The translations under genes and the position numbers were made by a program. A DNA stretch of 64,000 nucleotides from Streptomyces sp. TRM49041. Its GTDB lineage: Bacteria; Actinomycetota; Actinomycetes; Streptomycetales; Streptomycetaceae. The notes under the pieces are model-generated. The model was not told where the DNA came from and did not search any database. It saw only the letters and a program-made list of their open reading frames with translations. This document shows positions 32,844-41,214 of the stretch, piece by piece (the stretch's first letter is position 1; each line of letters begins with the position of its first letter). The stretch lies in contig NZ_VSRY01000086.1 in the NCBI RefSeq assembly GCF_008271805.1, forward strand, positions 1 through 64,000, written 5' to 3'.

Positions 32844-34628
32844 CTATCCTGCCGCCTCCCCCGGCGCCAGCGCGAGGGCGGTCGCCACCAGTCCGACATG
32901 GCTGAACGCCTGCGGGAAGTTGCCCAGCTGCCTCCGCGCCACCGGGTCGTACTCCTCCGCCAGCAGGCCGACGTCGTTGCGCACCGCCAGGAGCCGCGCG
33001 AACAGCTCCCGCGCCTCGTCCGTACGGCCCATCATGCGCAGCACGTCCACCATCCAGAAGGAGCAGGCGAGAAACGTTCCTTCCCCGCCGGGAAGCCCGT
33101 CGACCGCGATCCCGTCTGTGCCGTACCGGCGGATGAACCCCTGGTGGCTCAGTTCCGAGAGCACCGCGTCCACCGTGCCCACCACCCGCGGATCGTCCAC
33201 CGGCAGGAAGCCGGTCCGCGGGATCAGCAGCGTCGCCGCGTCCAGCTCCGCCGAGCCGTACGACTGCGTGAACGTGTTCCGCACCGGGTCGTAGCCCCGC
33301 TCGCACACCTCCCGGTGCACCTCGTCCCGCATGGCCCGCCACCGCGCCACGTCGCCCGGCAGCGTCGGGTCCCGCTCCAGCGTCCGCACGGCACGGTCGG
33401 CCGCCACCCACGCCATGACCTTGGAGTGCACGAAGTGGCGGCGCGGCCCCCGGACCTCCCACAGGCCCTCGTCCGGCTGACGCCATGTCGACTCCAGGAA
33501 CCCCAGCAGGCTCAGCTGCAGCGCCCACGCCTGCCGCTGCGGCGGCATCCCCGCCTCCCGCGCCAGGCACAGCGAGTCCATGACCTCGCCGTACACGTCG
33601 AGCTGCAGCTGCTGCACGGCGGCGTTGCCGATCCGCACGGGCCGTGCGCCCCCGTAGCCGCGCAGCCACGGCAACTCCGTCTCCGGCAGCCGCCGCTCGC
33701 CCGCGAGGCCGTACATGACCTGAAGGTCCGCCGGGTCGCCCGCCACCGCCCGCAGCAGCCAGTCCCGCCACCGCGCGGCCTCCTCCACGTAGCCGGCGGA
33801 CAGCAGCGCCCGCAGGGTCATCGTCGAGTCGCGCAGCCAGCAGAAGCGGTAGTCCCAGTTCCGTACGCCGCCGATCTCCTCCGGCAGCGACGTGGTCGCG
33901 GCGGCGACGATCCCGCCCGTCGGCGCGTACGTCAGGGCCTTCAGCGTGATGAGGGACCGCATCACCGCCTCCCGGTAGGGCCCCTCGTAGGTGCACAGCG
34001 CCGACCAGGACTTCCAGTCCTCCAGCGTGTGCTCCAGCGCCTCGTGCGGTTCGACGAGCGGCGGGCGCGGCTCGTGGGAGGGGTGCCAGGTGAGACAGAA
34101 GGCCACCTTCTCGCCGGCGCTCACGGTGAATGACGAGCAGGTGCTGTACTGCTGACCCCACGTCTTGACCTGCGGTTCGCTGCGCAGCCATACGGAGTCG
34201 GGGCCCGCGATCGCCACCCGGTGGCCGTCCGTCCGCCGTATCCACGGCACGATCGACCCGTAGTCGAAGCGGAGCCGCAGCACGGCGGACATCTCCACCC
34301 GGCCGCTCACACCCTCCACGATCCGCATCACATCGGGGGCGCGGTCGCGCTGCGGCATGAAGTCGACGACCCGCACCGTGCCGGTGCGGGTCTCCCACAC
34401 GGACTCCAGGACCAGGGACTCACCCACATAGCTTCGCCGGGTGCACGTACGCGCACCCGCGGGCGCGATCCGCCAGTGGCCGTTGTTCTCGTCGCCCAGC
34501 AGCGCCGCGAAACAGGCCCCGGAGTCGAACCGCGGCAGACAGAGCCAGTCGATCGAACCGTCCCTGCCCACGAGAGCGGCGGTCTGCAGATCGCCGATGA
34601 GGGCATAGTCCTCGATACGTTGGGTCAC
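32844..34628 (-). CDS. GH15 family glucoamylase/trehalase-like protein
   Basis: A 594-residue glycoside hydrolase family 15 protein of the actinobacterial type that includes mycobacterial trehalase. The N-terminal beta-domain has IEDYALIGDLQTAALVGRDG and SIDWLCLPRFDSGACFAALL. The (alpha/alpha)6 domain carries the catalytic acid region GGVRNWDYRFCWLRDSTMTL (about residue 258) and the second catalytic Glu in GGEGTFLACSFWMVDVL (about residue 535). There is no signal peptide, so it is cytoplasmic, acting on trehalose or short alpha-glucans. It starts with GTG at 34628. The SURF1 gene lies 34 bases upstream. Confidence 0.93.
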   Translation of the reverse strand: MTQRIEDYALIGDLQTAALVGRDGSIDWLCLPRFDSGACFAALLGDENNGHWRIAPAGARTCTRRSYVGESLVLESVWETRTGTVRVVDFMPQRDRAPDVMRIVEGVSGRVEMSAVLRLRFDYGSIVPWIRRTDGHRVAIAGPDSVWLRSEPQVKTWGQQYSTCSSFTVSAGEKVAFCLTWHPSHEPRPPLVEPHEALEHTLEDWKSWSALCTYEGPYREAVMRSLITLKALTYAPTGGIVAAATTSLPEEIGGVRNWDYRFCWLRDSTMTLRALLSAGYVEEAARWRDWLLRAVAGDPADLQVMYGLAGERRLPETELPWLRGYGGARPVRIGNAAVQQLQLDVYGEVMDSLCLAREAGMPPQRQAWALQLSLLGFLESTWRQPDEGLWEVRGPRRHFVHSKVMAWVAADRAVRTLERDPTLPGDVARWRAMRDEVHREVCERGYDPVRNTFTQSYGSAELDAATLLIPRTGFLPVDDPRVVGTVDAVLSELSHQGFIRRYGTDGIAVDGLPGGEGTFLACSFWMVDVLRMMGRTDEARELFARLLAVRNDVGLLAEEYDPVARRQLGNFPQAFSHVGLVATALALAPGEAAG

Positions 34629-34662
34629 GCCTTGGCGTGTTCCCGCACCGGAGAATCGTCAA

Positions 34663-35478
34663 TCAGTCGATGGCGTTGGTCGCCGGTTCCGGCGCGGCCA
34701 CCGTGTCCTTCCGGCCGACGGCCTCGGCGGCGGCCGCGGCCCGGTCGCGCCGCTCGCGGCGGACCAGTACGACCCAGCCGACCGGCACGCCCGCCGCGAA
34801 CAGCCACCACTGGACCGCGTACGCCATGTGCGCGCCGATCGAGTCGTGGTCGGGGTCCGGGATCAGCTCGGGGGTGTCCCCGGCCGGCTCGGGCGCCGTC
34901 TGGTCCAGGTAGCCGCCGAGCACCGGGCGGCCCAGCCGCTCGGCCTGCTGCTCACTGTTGATCAGCATGACCTGGCGCGGCGGCAGGCCCCGCAGGTCCT
35001 TGATACCGCTGCCCTCGGTGGTCTGGTCGGCCATGAGCCGGCCGACGACCGTCACCTGTCCTTCGGGCGCGGGCGGCACGTCCGGGTACGACCTCTGGTC
35101 CGCCGCGGCCGGGACCCAGCCGCGGTTGACGAGCACGGCCCGCCCGTCGGCGAGGACCAGCGGGGTCAGCACATGCATGCCGACCCGGTCGTCGGCGTTG
35201 GTGCGGCGGCGTACGACGACCTCGTTGGCGGTGTCGAACGTGCCGGTCGCGGTGGCATGCCGCCAGAAGTCGGAGCGCGGGACGGTGTGCCCGGGGGAGG
35301 TGAGCTCCGTCACGGGGACGGGCTCGGCCCTCAGGTTGTCCGCGATCAGGGCGTTCTGGGTGACACGGCGCTCATGCCGGTGGAACTGCCAGAAGCCCAG
35401 CTCGACCATCACGGGGATGAGGACGAGGGCGACGAGGGTGAGGATCACCCACTGCCGGGACAACAGGAAGCGGTACAC
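34663..35478 (-). CDS. SURF1 family cytochrome oxidase assembly protein
   Basis: A 271-residue membrane protein. The first helix is residues 9-27 (QWVILTLVALVLIPVMVELG) followed by the SURF1 signature FWQFHRHERR. The large extracytoplasmic domain contains GRAVLVNRGWVP (SURF1 motif), and the second helix is near residue 222 (AYAVQWWLFAAGVPVGWVVL). SURF1 proteins assist haem a3 insertion into the aa3 cytochrome oxidase. The C-terminal roughly 30 residues are an Arg/Ala-rich cytoplasmic tail. Confidence 0.93.
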   Translation of the reverse strand: MYRFLLSRQWVILTLVALVLIPVMVELGFWQFHRHERRVTQNALIADNLRAEPVPVTELTSPGHTVPRSDFWRHATATGTFDTANEVVVRRRTNADDRVGMHVLTPLVLADGRAVLVNRGWVPAAADQRSYPDVPPAPEGQVTVVGRLMADQTTEGSGIKDLRGLPPRQVMLINSEQQAERLGRPVLGGYLDQTAPEPAGDTPELIPDPDHDSIGAHMAYAVQWWLFAAGVPVGWVVLVRRERRDRAAAAAEAVGRKDTVAAPEPATNAID

Positions 35479-35559
35479 CCCACGACGGTACCTCCGGCCC
35501 CGTCGGACGACGCCCCCGGGGCGCGCCTTCGCGCGCGGCCGGCCTTCGGCCCCGGCGGC

Positions 35560-35793
35560 TCACACCCTGTCGACGATCCCCACCATGCCCTCCGAACGGG
35601 CACAGTGCGCACCGCAGTACCAGTGGCCGTCGGCCTCGACGCCCTGGCCGATGATCTGGACCCGGCAGTGCTCACAGATGGGCGCCATGCGGTGGATGGC
35701 GCAGGAGAAGCAGTCGAAGACGTGCACGGCGCCCTGCGCGTGCACCTCGAAGGACATCCCGTAGTCGTTTCCGCAGACCTCACAACGTGCCAT
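35560..35793 (-). CDS. Small cysteine-rich zinc-binding protein
   Basis: A 77-residue protein with eight cysteines in pairs: CEVCGNDYGM, FDCFSCAIHRM, CEHC and YCGAHC, with nearby histidines, so it probably binds two zinc ions in ribbon-type knuckles. It resembles the prokaryotic metallothionein-like/zinc-ribbon proteins of actinobacteria. ATG 35793 (MARCEVC) is chosen because the upstream frame is Pro/Arg-rich filler. No partner gene suggests a function. Confidence 0.85.
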   Translation of the reverse strand: MARCEVCGNDYGMSFEVHAQGAVHVFDCFSCAIHRMAPICEHCRVQIIGQGVEADGHWYCGAHCARSEGMVGIVDRV

Positions 35794-35873
35794 GCGCCAC
35801 AGGGTGCGGGGCGCGGCCCCCGGAAGCGGCGGCGGCACGCCCGGCCGTCACCCGTTCGACCGGGACCGCGGGC

Positions 35874-36854
35874 TCACTCGTCGGCCGGGGCGACATCACG
35901 GAGCAGCTGGGTGAACGCGGCCTCGTCGACGACGGGTGTGCCGAACGCCTTGGCCTTGACCAGCTTCGACGTGCCCGCGTGCGGATCGTTGGTGACGAGG
36001 AGGCTCGTCAGCCGCGAGACGCTGGTCGCGATGTGCAGGCCCGCCTCGACGGCGCGGTCCTCCAACAGCTCCCGCTCGATGGACGTGTCGCCGGAGAACG
36101 CCACGCGCATGCCCTGCTTGAGCGGTTTGTCCGACTCGTACCGCCCGGGGTTCGGGTACGGGCACGCCGGCCGCTTCCTCGACGGGCGCCAGCCGCCCGG
36201 CCGGTACGACGCCTGACGGCCGATCCGGGGCGTACCCGCCGCCGGGGGTGCCGACCACTCGGTGAGCGGACGGCATTCCAGGAGCGGCAGCCGCACCCCC
36301 CGCTCGGCGGCCGTGCGGAGGCTCGGCCGGAACGCCTCGGCCAGTACGCGCGCGTCGTCCAGCGCGTGGTGCGCGCGGCGCTGTTCCACGCCGAAGTGAG
36401 CGGCCAGCGACTCCAGCTTCATATTGGGCAGCGGCAGGCCCAGCTCCTTGGCCAGCGCGATGGTGCACAGCCGCTGCCGCACCGGTGCGGTGCGCTCCGC
36501 GCGGGCGTACTCGCGGGAGATCATCGACCAGTCGAAGAACGCGTTGTGCGCGACGAGCACGCGGCCGTCGAGCCGCGCAGAGAACTCCGCGGCCACGTCG
36601 GGGAAGAGGGGCGCGCCCTCCAGCACGTCACTCGTCAGTCCATGGATCCACACCGGCCCCGGGTCACGCTCAGGGTTGACCAGCGTGTACCAGTGGTCCT
36701 CCACCTCGCCCTGCGCGTCCAGCCGGTAGACGGCGGCCGACACTATCCGGTCGTGCGCGGAGAGCCCGGTGGTCTCGACGTCGACGACCGCGTACCCCTG
36801 CGGGTAGGCGGTCGGCCACGCTGCTGCTGTCGTACGGTCGTCGAGCATGGTCAT
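35874..36854 (-). CDS. DEDDh 3'-5' exonuclease with C-terminal BRCT domain
   Basis: A 326-residue protein of the DnaQ exonuclease family. Residues 18-180 have the acidic motifs YAVVDVETTGLSAHDRIVSA (Exo I), RVLVAHNAFFDWSMI (Exo II) and RAHHALDDARVLAEAF (Exo III, DEDDh His). The C-terminal 80 residues are a BRCT domain (GMRVAFSGDTSIERELLEDR, LLVTNDPHAGTSKLVKAKAF). The linker contains RPACPYPNPGRYESDKPLK. Such exonuclease-BRCT proteins probably serve in DNA repair. Start ATG 36854 or ATG 36848 are nearly equivalent, and neither has a strong ribosome site. Confidence 0.92.
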   Translation of the reverse strand: MTMLDDRTTAAAWPTAYPQGYAVVDVETTGLSAHDRIVSAAVYRLDAQGEVEDHWYTLVNPERDPGPVWIHGLTSDVLEGAPLFPDVAAEFSARLDGRVLVAHNAFFDWSMISREYARAERTAPVRQRLCTIALAKELGLPLPNMKLESLAAHFGVEQRRAHHALDDARVLAEAFRPSLRTAAERGVRLPLLECRPLTEWSAPPAAGTPRIGRQASYRPGGWRPSRKRPACPYPNPGRYESDKPLKQGMRVAFSGDTSIERELLEDRAVEAGLHIATSVSRLTSLLVTNDPHAGTSKLVKAKAFGTPVVDEAAFTQLLRDVAPADE

Positions 36855-37394
36855 TGAGAATAGAGGCCGCCACCGACAGCCCCGGAGCCGGGCGTCCCCA
36901 CCGGGCGCCGTGTTGACGCGTCGGCCGGGCGACGCGACGAGGTCCCCGGCCGCCGGCCGCACGCCGGCGCCCTGGCCGCTGCTCCGGGGCCGGGACGGCG
37001 AGCGCGGCGGTCCGGTGGCGGACGCGTGTCGTCGACCGTGTACGGGTGGCTCGCCCGCCCGCGCGGGAGGAACACCCGCCGCTCACCCGGAGGATGACGC
37101 ACCCGCAGCCGCGGTCATGCCCTCCATCCGCACACGCGCGGCAACCGGCCCGGGCGGCGGACCCGTTCGCCGGGGCGCTGGGGATCCGGACTGCCCGGGA
37201 GCGGCGGGCGTGCCCCCGAACGGGTGAAGGGCCGCCCCGGCGCGCTTCCACGCGACCGGCGCCGCGGCCCGCCCTCCAACGGCGCCCCGGCGGGCAGGCC
37301 GTCCGGCGGGGTCGTGCGGTGGCGTGCCTGCGCCGATCGAGCAGCGCGCCGTTTCGCGGTGGTCCGGCTCGGGGGTGAGACGCTCGGCTGCGTG
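36855..37394. other. Gene-free interval before the VIT1/CCC1 gene
   Basis: About 540 bases of GC-rich sequence. All frames with sufficient length read as Arg/Pro/Gly-rich filler, with no ribosome site and no recognisable motif. The divergent promoters of the exonuclease and transporter genes must lie here, but I cannot locate them. Confidence 0.5.
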
Positions 37395-38102
37395 ATGGAA
37401 CCGACACCGCACGAGCCGCACGAGGGGCCGCTCGGGGTCCGGCTCAACTGGCTTCGGGCCGCCGTGCTCGGCGCGAACGACGGCATCGTCTCGACGGCCG
37501 GCCTCGTCGTGGGTGTCGCGGGGGCCACCACCGACCGGTCCACGCTGCTGACCGCAGGGCTCGCGGGGCTGCTGGCCGGGTCGATGTCGATGGCGGTCGG
37601 GGAGTACGTCTCCGTCTCCACTCAGCGCGACTCCGAGAAGGCCGCGCTCGCCGTGGAACGGCGCGAGCTCCGTGATCAGCCGGAGGCCGAACTCGACGAG
37701 CTCACCGGCCTGCTGGCCGCCCGCGGCCTGAGCCCGGAGGTCGCCCGCGAGGCGGCGGAGCAGCTGACGGAGCGGGACGCGCTCCGGGCCCACGCGCGCG
37801 TGGAGCTGGGCATCGACCCGGACGAGCTGACGAACCCCTGGCACGCGGCGGCCGCCAGCTTCCTCGCGTTCACGGTCGGCGCGCTGCTGCCGCTGCTCGC
37901 CATGGTGCTCCCGCCCGCGTCCGCCCGGTTGTGGGTCACCGTCCTGTCGGTCCTGGCCGCCCTGACGCTGACGGGCTGGTGGAGCGCCCGCCTGGGCGCC
38001 GCCCCGGCCCGGCCCGCGATGGTGCGGGTGGTCGGTGGGGGAGCGGTGGCCATGGCCGTGACGTACACGGCGGGGTCGTTGCTGGGGGCGGCGGGGGTGT
38101 AG
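37395..38102 (+). CDS. VIT1/CCC1 family iron/manganese transporter
   Basis: A 235-residue membrane protein. The signature LNWLRAAVLGANDGIVSTAG opens the first helix, and the second has LTAGLAGLLAGSMSMAVGEY with VSVSTQRD immediately after, as in the VIT/CCC1 family. A cytoplasmic helical hairpin rich in Glu (about residues 80-140, EAELDELTGLLAARG) is the metal-binding domain. Three C-terminal helices complete the five-helix topology. It should export or sequester Fe2+/Mn2+. ATG 37395 is chosen from the family N-terminus; longer frames upstream are filler. Confidence 0.92.
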   Translation: MEPTPHEPHEGPLGVRLNWLRAAVLGANDGIVSTAGLVVGVAGATTDRSTLLTAGLAGLLAGSMSMAVGEYVSVSTQRDSEKAALAVERRELRDQPEAELDELTGLLAARGLSPEVAREAAEQLTERDALRAHARVELGIDPDELTNPWHAAAASFLAFTVGALLPLLAMVLPPASARLWVTVLSVLAALTLTGWWSARLGAAPARPAMVRVVGGGAVAMAVTYTAGSLLGAAGV

Positions 38103-38191
38103 CCCGTTGGCGGATGTCGCCAAAAGTCGCTGACAATCCGTCTCGCATACTTGTCGGTAACCACCTCTAGCCCTGGCCCGACACCCGGCTC

Positions 38192-38204
38192 TACGGTGCT
38201 CGCA
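38192..38204 (+). promoter_or_regulatory. Candidate -10 for a leaderless hydroxylase mRNA
   Basis: TACGGT (38192-38197) ends six bases before ATG 38204, with no ribosome binding site between. This predicts a leaderless transcript for the fatty acid hydroxylase gene. Confidence 0.35.
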
Positions 38205-39085
38205 TGCCGCCGAACCTGCCCGATGTCGTGCTGTGGTCGATACCCGCCTTCGTCCTGCTCACCGTCCTGGAGATCGTCAGTTACCGGCTGCATCCCGACG
38301 AGGACGCCGCCGGCTACGAGGTCAAGGACGCCGCCACCAGCATCGGCATGGGGCTCGGCAGCCTCGTCTTCGATCTCCTCTGGAAGATCCCGATCGTCGC
38401 CGTCTACCTGGCGGTGTACGAACTGACCCCCGCGCGCGTCCCCGTGCTGTGGTGGACCGTCCCGCTGATGCTCCTCGCCCAGGACTTCTTCTACTACTGG
38501 TCCCACCGCGGCCACCATGTCATCCGCCTCCTGTGGGCCTGTCACGTCGTCCACCACTCCAGCCGCAGGTTCAACCTCTCCACCGCGCTGCGGCAGCCGT
38601 GGACCACCTGGACCGTGTGGCCGTTCTACCTGCCGCTCATCGCGTGCGGGGTGCACCCGGCCGCGCTGGCCTTCTGCTCGTCGGCCAACCTCGTCTACCA
38701 GTTCTGGGTCCACACGGAGCGGATCGGCAAGCTGCCGCGCCCCTTCGAGTACGTGCTGAACACCCCCTCACACCACCGCGTCCACCACGCCTCCCAAGGC
38801 AGCTACCTGGACCGCAACTTCGGCGGCATCCTCATCGTCTGGGACCGCCTGTTCGGCACGTTCACACCGGAGACCGAGCGACCGGTGTACGGGCTGACCA
38901 AGAACATCGACACGTACAACCCGCTGCGCGTCGCCACCCACGAGTACCTGGCCATCGCCCGGGACCTGCGGACCGCCCGGTCGTGGCGGGAGCGCGCGGG
39001 GCGGCTCTTCCGGGGGCCCGGCTGGCAGCCGCGGCCCAAGGGCCTGCCCGGTGAGACGGCGGCGGCACCGGAGCGCGTCGCGTGA
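38204..39085 (+). CDS. Fatty acid hydroxylase/sterol desaturase family protein
   Basis: A 293-residue membrane di-iron oxygenase. The histidine boxes are DFFYYWSHRGHHVIRLLWAC (HRGHH, about residue 101), CHVVHHSSRRFNLSTALRQP (HVVHH, about residue 115) and TPSHHRVHHASQGSYLDRNF (HHRVHH, about residue 188). Four to five hydrophobic segments surround them. Bacterial members hydroxylate lipids, carotenoids or hopanoid-related substrates, and none of those pathways is in the window. The stop overlaps the GTG start of the lysoplasmalogenase gene by four bases, suggesting a linked role in lipid metabolism. Confidence 0.92.
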   Translation: MPPNLPDVVLWSIPAFVLLTVLEIVSYRLHPDEDAAGYEVKDAATSIGMGLGSLVFDLLWKIPIVAVYLAVYELTPARVPVLWWTVPLMLLAQDFFYYWSHRGHHVIRLLWACHVVHHSSRRFNLSTALRQPWTTWTVWPFYLPLIACGVHPAALAFCSSANLVYQFWVHTERIGKLPRPFEYVLNTPSHHRVHHASQGSYLDRNFGGILIVWDRLFGTFTPETERPVYGLTKNIDTYNPLRVATHEYLAIARDLRTARSWRERAGRLFRGPGWQPRPKGLPGETAAAPERVA

Positions 39086-39795
39086 GCCGCGTGGGGGACC
39101 CGGGCGAGCGCGCCCGCCCCAGGGCCCGCGCCGCCCGGCTCCTGTCGGCCGCCTTCGCGACGGCCGTCGCCGCCGACCTGGTGGCACTGCTCGCCGGCTC
39201 GGAGTTCGGCCACGCGGCCGCCAAGCCGCTGCTGATGCCGCTGCTCGCGGCGTACGCGGCCGTGCGCGGCGCGCCTCGCCCGCTGCTGGTCGCGCTCCTC
39301 TTCGGCTGGGGCGGCGACGTGTTCCTGCTGTCCGACGCCGACTGGGCGTTCCTCGTCGGCATGGGCTCGTTCGCCGCCGGACATGTCTGCTATCTGGCAC
39401 TCTTCGGCCGCGCCCGTACGTCGCCGGTGCTCGGTGTCTGCTACGGCGCCGCCCTCGTCGCCGTGGTCGCCCTGCTGTGGCCGGACCTCCCCGCCGAGCT
39501 GCGCGTCCCGGTCGCCGGGTACTCCCTGCTGCTCACCGCCATGGCGTACCGCGCGAGCGGCCTCGGCCTCGCCGCAGGGGCCGGCGGCGCGCTGTTCCTG
39601 CTCTCGGACACCCTCATCGCGACGGGCGTCGCCGACTGGCCCCAGCCCCCGGTCCCCGACTTCTGGATCATGCTCACCTACGCGGCCGCCCAGTACCTCC
39701 TGGCCACCGGCGTGCTCAGGAAAGCCAGCGCGGCGCGTCCGCTCCCCAGCGGCCCGGCGGTCGTGTCCAGTCCGTCGGGCCGCCCTCGTACGTGA
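39082..39795 (+). CDS. YhhN/TMEM86 family lysoplasmalogenase-like membrane protein
   Basis: A 237-residue polytopic protein with about eight membrane helices. The family core FGWGGDVFLLSDADWAFLVG (about residue 74) and the later LFLLSDTLIATGVADWPQPP (about residue 172) carry the conserved paired GD and SD/D residues of YhhN/TMEM86 hydrolases, which cleave the vinyl-ether bond of lysoplasmalogen. It starts with GTG in a GTGA overlap with the hydroxylase. The last roughly 27 codons overlap the convergent CoA-transferase and look non-conserved. Confidence 0.88.
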   Translation: MSRVGDPGERARPRARAARLLSAAFATAVAADLVALLAGSEFGHAAAKPLLMPLLAAYAAVRGAPRPLLVALLFGWGGDVFLLSDADWAFLVGMGSFAAGHVCYLALFGRARTSPVLGVCYGAALVAVVALLWPDLPAELRVPVAGYSLLLTAMAYRASGLGLAAGAGGALFLLSDTLIATGVADWPQPPVPDFWIMLTYAAAQYLLATGVLRKASAARPLPSGPAVVSSPSGRPRT

Positions 39796-41098
39796 CGGGG
39801 GTGCGGGCGTGGCGGAGGCGGCCCAGCGGGGTGTCGCGCTCCAGGAGCCAGGGGCCGGGGGCGTACGAGGGCCCGTGCGACGGCACCTCCTCGGTGGCGA
39901 GGTCGTGCGTCAGCCAGTGCGCCGTCCGGGCGAGTGCCGCCTCGGCCAGCCATGTCCCGCCGCCGCTACGGTGACGTTCCGTCAGGGCGCGTAGGACCGC
40001 GGCGGCGACCAGGTAGCCGGTGCCGTGGTCGAGGGCCTGCGCCGGGAGGGCGCCCGGAGCGTCGGAGGTGCCTTCGAGCAGAGCGATGCCCGTCGCCGCC
40101 TGGACCAGGCTGTCGAAGCCGCGCCGAGTGCCCCACTGCCCGTGCCGGCCCCATGCCGACAGCTGGGCGACCACCAGGCCGGGACGGCGTTCCGCCAGCG
40201 CCCCGGGGGTGAGGCCGAACCGGTCGAGCGCGCCCGGACGGTAGCCGGTCACCACCACGTCGGCCCGCGCGAGGAGTTCGTCGAACGTACGCCGGTCCGC
40301 GCTCCTCCCCAGATCCAGGAGCGTCGAGCGCTTGCCGAGGCCCGTGTCGTTGTGCGCCTCCTGGCTCTCCGGGAGGTGCGGCGTGTCGACCCGCAGGACG
40401 TCCGCGCCCAGCAGCGCCAGCGTGCGCGTGGCGACCGGCCCTGCCAGCACCCGCGTCAGGTCGAGGACCCGCACCCCGGCGCACGGCGACCCGGCCGCAC
40501 CCGCCGCCGCGGGAACCGGTCCCGGCCCACCGCCCAGCCGCTCCAGCCTCAGGAGCGGTTCGCGGGCCACCAGCGCGCCCTGCTCCCGCGCGGCCCACGC
40601 CCCGGTGTCCCGCACGGCGACGGCCAGGCCCCCCGCCCCGTACACGGCGTCCTCCACCTCGACGGCCCGCCGCCCCGCCAGCGCGCCCGCCACGGCGTCG
40701 GCGTCCGCGTCGGCCGGCAGCCCCAGGCCGGTCAGCAACCGGGCCCGGTGGTGCGGGTAGTTGGCGTGTGTACGCACCCACCCGTCGGCGGCCCGCCAGA
40801 ACCGGGACAGCGGCGCGAACCCCTCCCACGCCTGCCCGTCCAGCCGTAGGAACCGCTCGCTGTGGAAGGCCGTGGCCACCGCGCCGTCCTCGATCCGCAC
40901 CGACGGCACCGGGCCCCCGCCCCGTACCGCGGCGAGCTCGGCGGCCGCCAGCGAGCACACCGCGACCGTCGCGCGGGCCAGCTCCATGACCGGCAGCCGC
41001 GCGGGCAGCGCCCCCGGCACCCGGGCGTACGACACCCGCTCCAGCAACGCCGCATCGGCACCCAGTGCCGCCCACGCCTGCGATATCGCCCTGTTCAT
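39716..41098 (-). CDS. Family III CoA-transferase (CaiB/BaiF), two-part
   Basis: A 460-residue protein. The catalytic CaiB-type domain starts near residue 205 with AGVRVLDLTRVLAGPVATRT and LALLGADVLRVDTPHL, continues with GLGKRSTLLDLG and GYRPGALDRFGLTPGALAER, and has the likely catalytic Asp in QALDHGTGYLVAAAV. The first roughly 190 residues (VRIEDGAVATAFHSERFLRL, HANYPHHRARLLTGLGLP) resemble the C-terminal lobe of the same family, so the gene looks like a rearranged or tandem fusion. The acyl-CoA substrate is unknown. Its 3' end overlaps the convergent lysoplasmalogenase gene by 80 bases. Confidence 0.88.
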   Translation of the reverse strand: MNRAISQAWAALGADAALLERVSYARVPGALPARLPVMELARATVAVCSLAAAELAAVRGGGPVPSVRIEDGAVATAFHSERFLRLDGQAWEGFAPLSRFWRAADGWVRTHANYPHHRARLLTGLGLPADADADAVAGALAGRRAVEVEDAVYGAGGLAVAVRDTGAWAAREQGALVAREPLLRLERLGGGPGPVPAAAGAAGSPCAGVRVLDLTRVLAGPVATRTLALLGADVLRVDTPHLPESQEAHNDTGLGKRSTLLDLGRSADRRTFDELLARADVVVTGYRPGALDRFGLTPGALAERRPGLVVAQLSAWGRHGQWGTRRGFDSLVQAATGIALLEGTSDAPGALPAQALDHGTGYLVAAAVLRALTERHRSGGGTWLAEAALARTAHWLTHDLATEEVPSHGPSYAPGPWLLERDTPLGRLRHARTPVTYEGGPTDWTRPPGRWGADAPRWLS

Positions 41099-41148
41099 AC
41101 TTGAATCATGGCACTGCGTGTCGCTCGAAGTGTAGATCCGGGCGTGAA

Positions 41149-41182
41149 AGAGCCCGGGCGCACCCTCGCACGCCCGGGCTCT
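41149..41182 (-). terminator. Terminator after the S8 protease gene
   Basis: A perfect 12-base stem (41149-41160 with 41171-41182, arm AGAGCCCGGGCG) with a 10-base loop lies about 33 bases beyond the protease stop on the minus strand. Confidence 0.75.
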
Positions 41183-41214
41183 CCCTCCCCAATCAGATGT
41201 GCGTCACCGGCTCG

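Noticed and set aside
36855..37394. A small gene in the gap between the exonuclease and the VIT1/CCC1 gene
   Set aside because: Several short frames are open, but none has a ribosome site or recognisable sequence, and all are Arg/Pro/Gly-rich.
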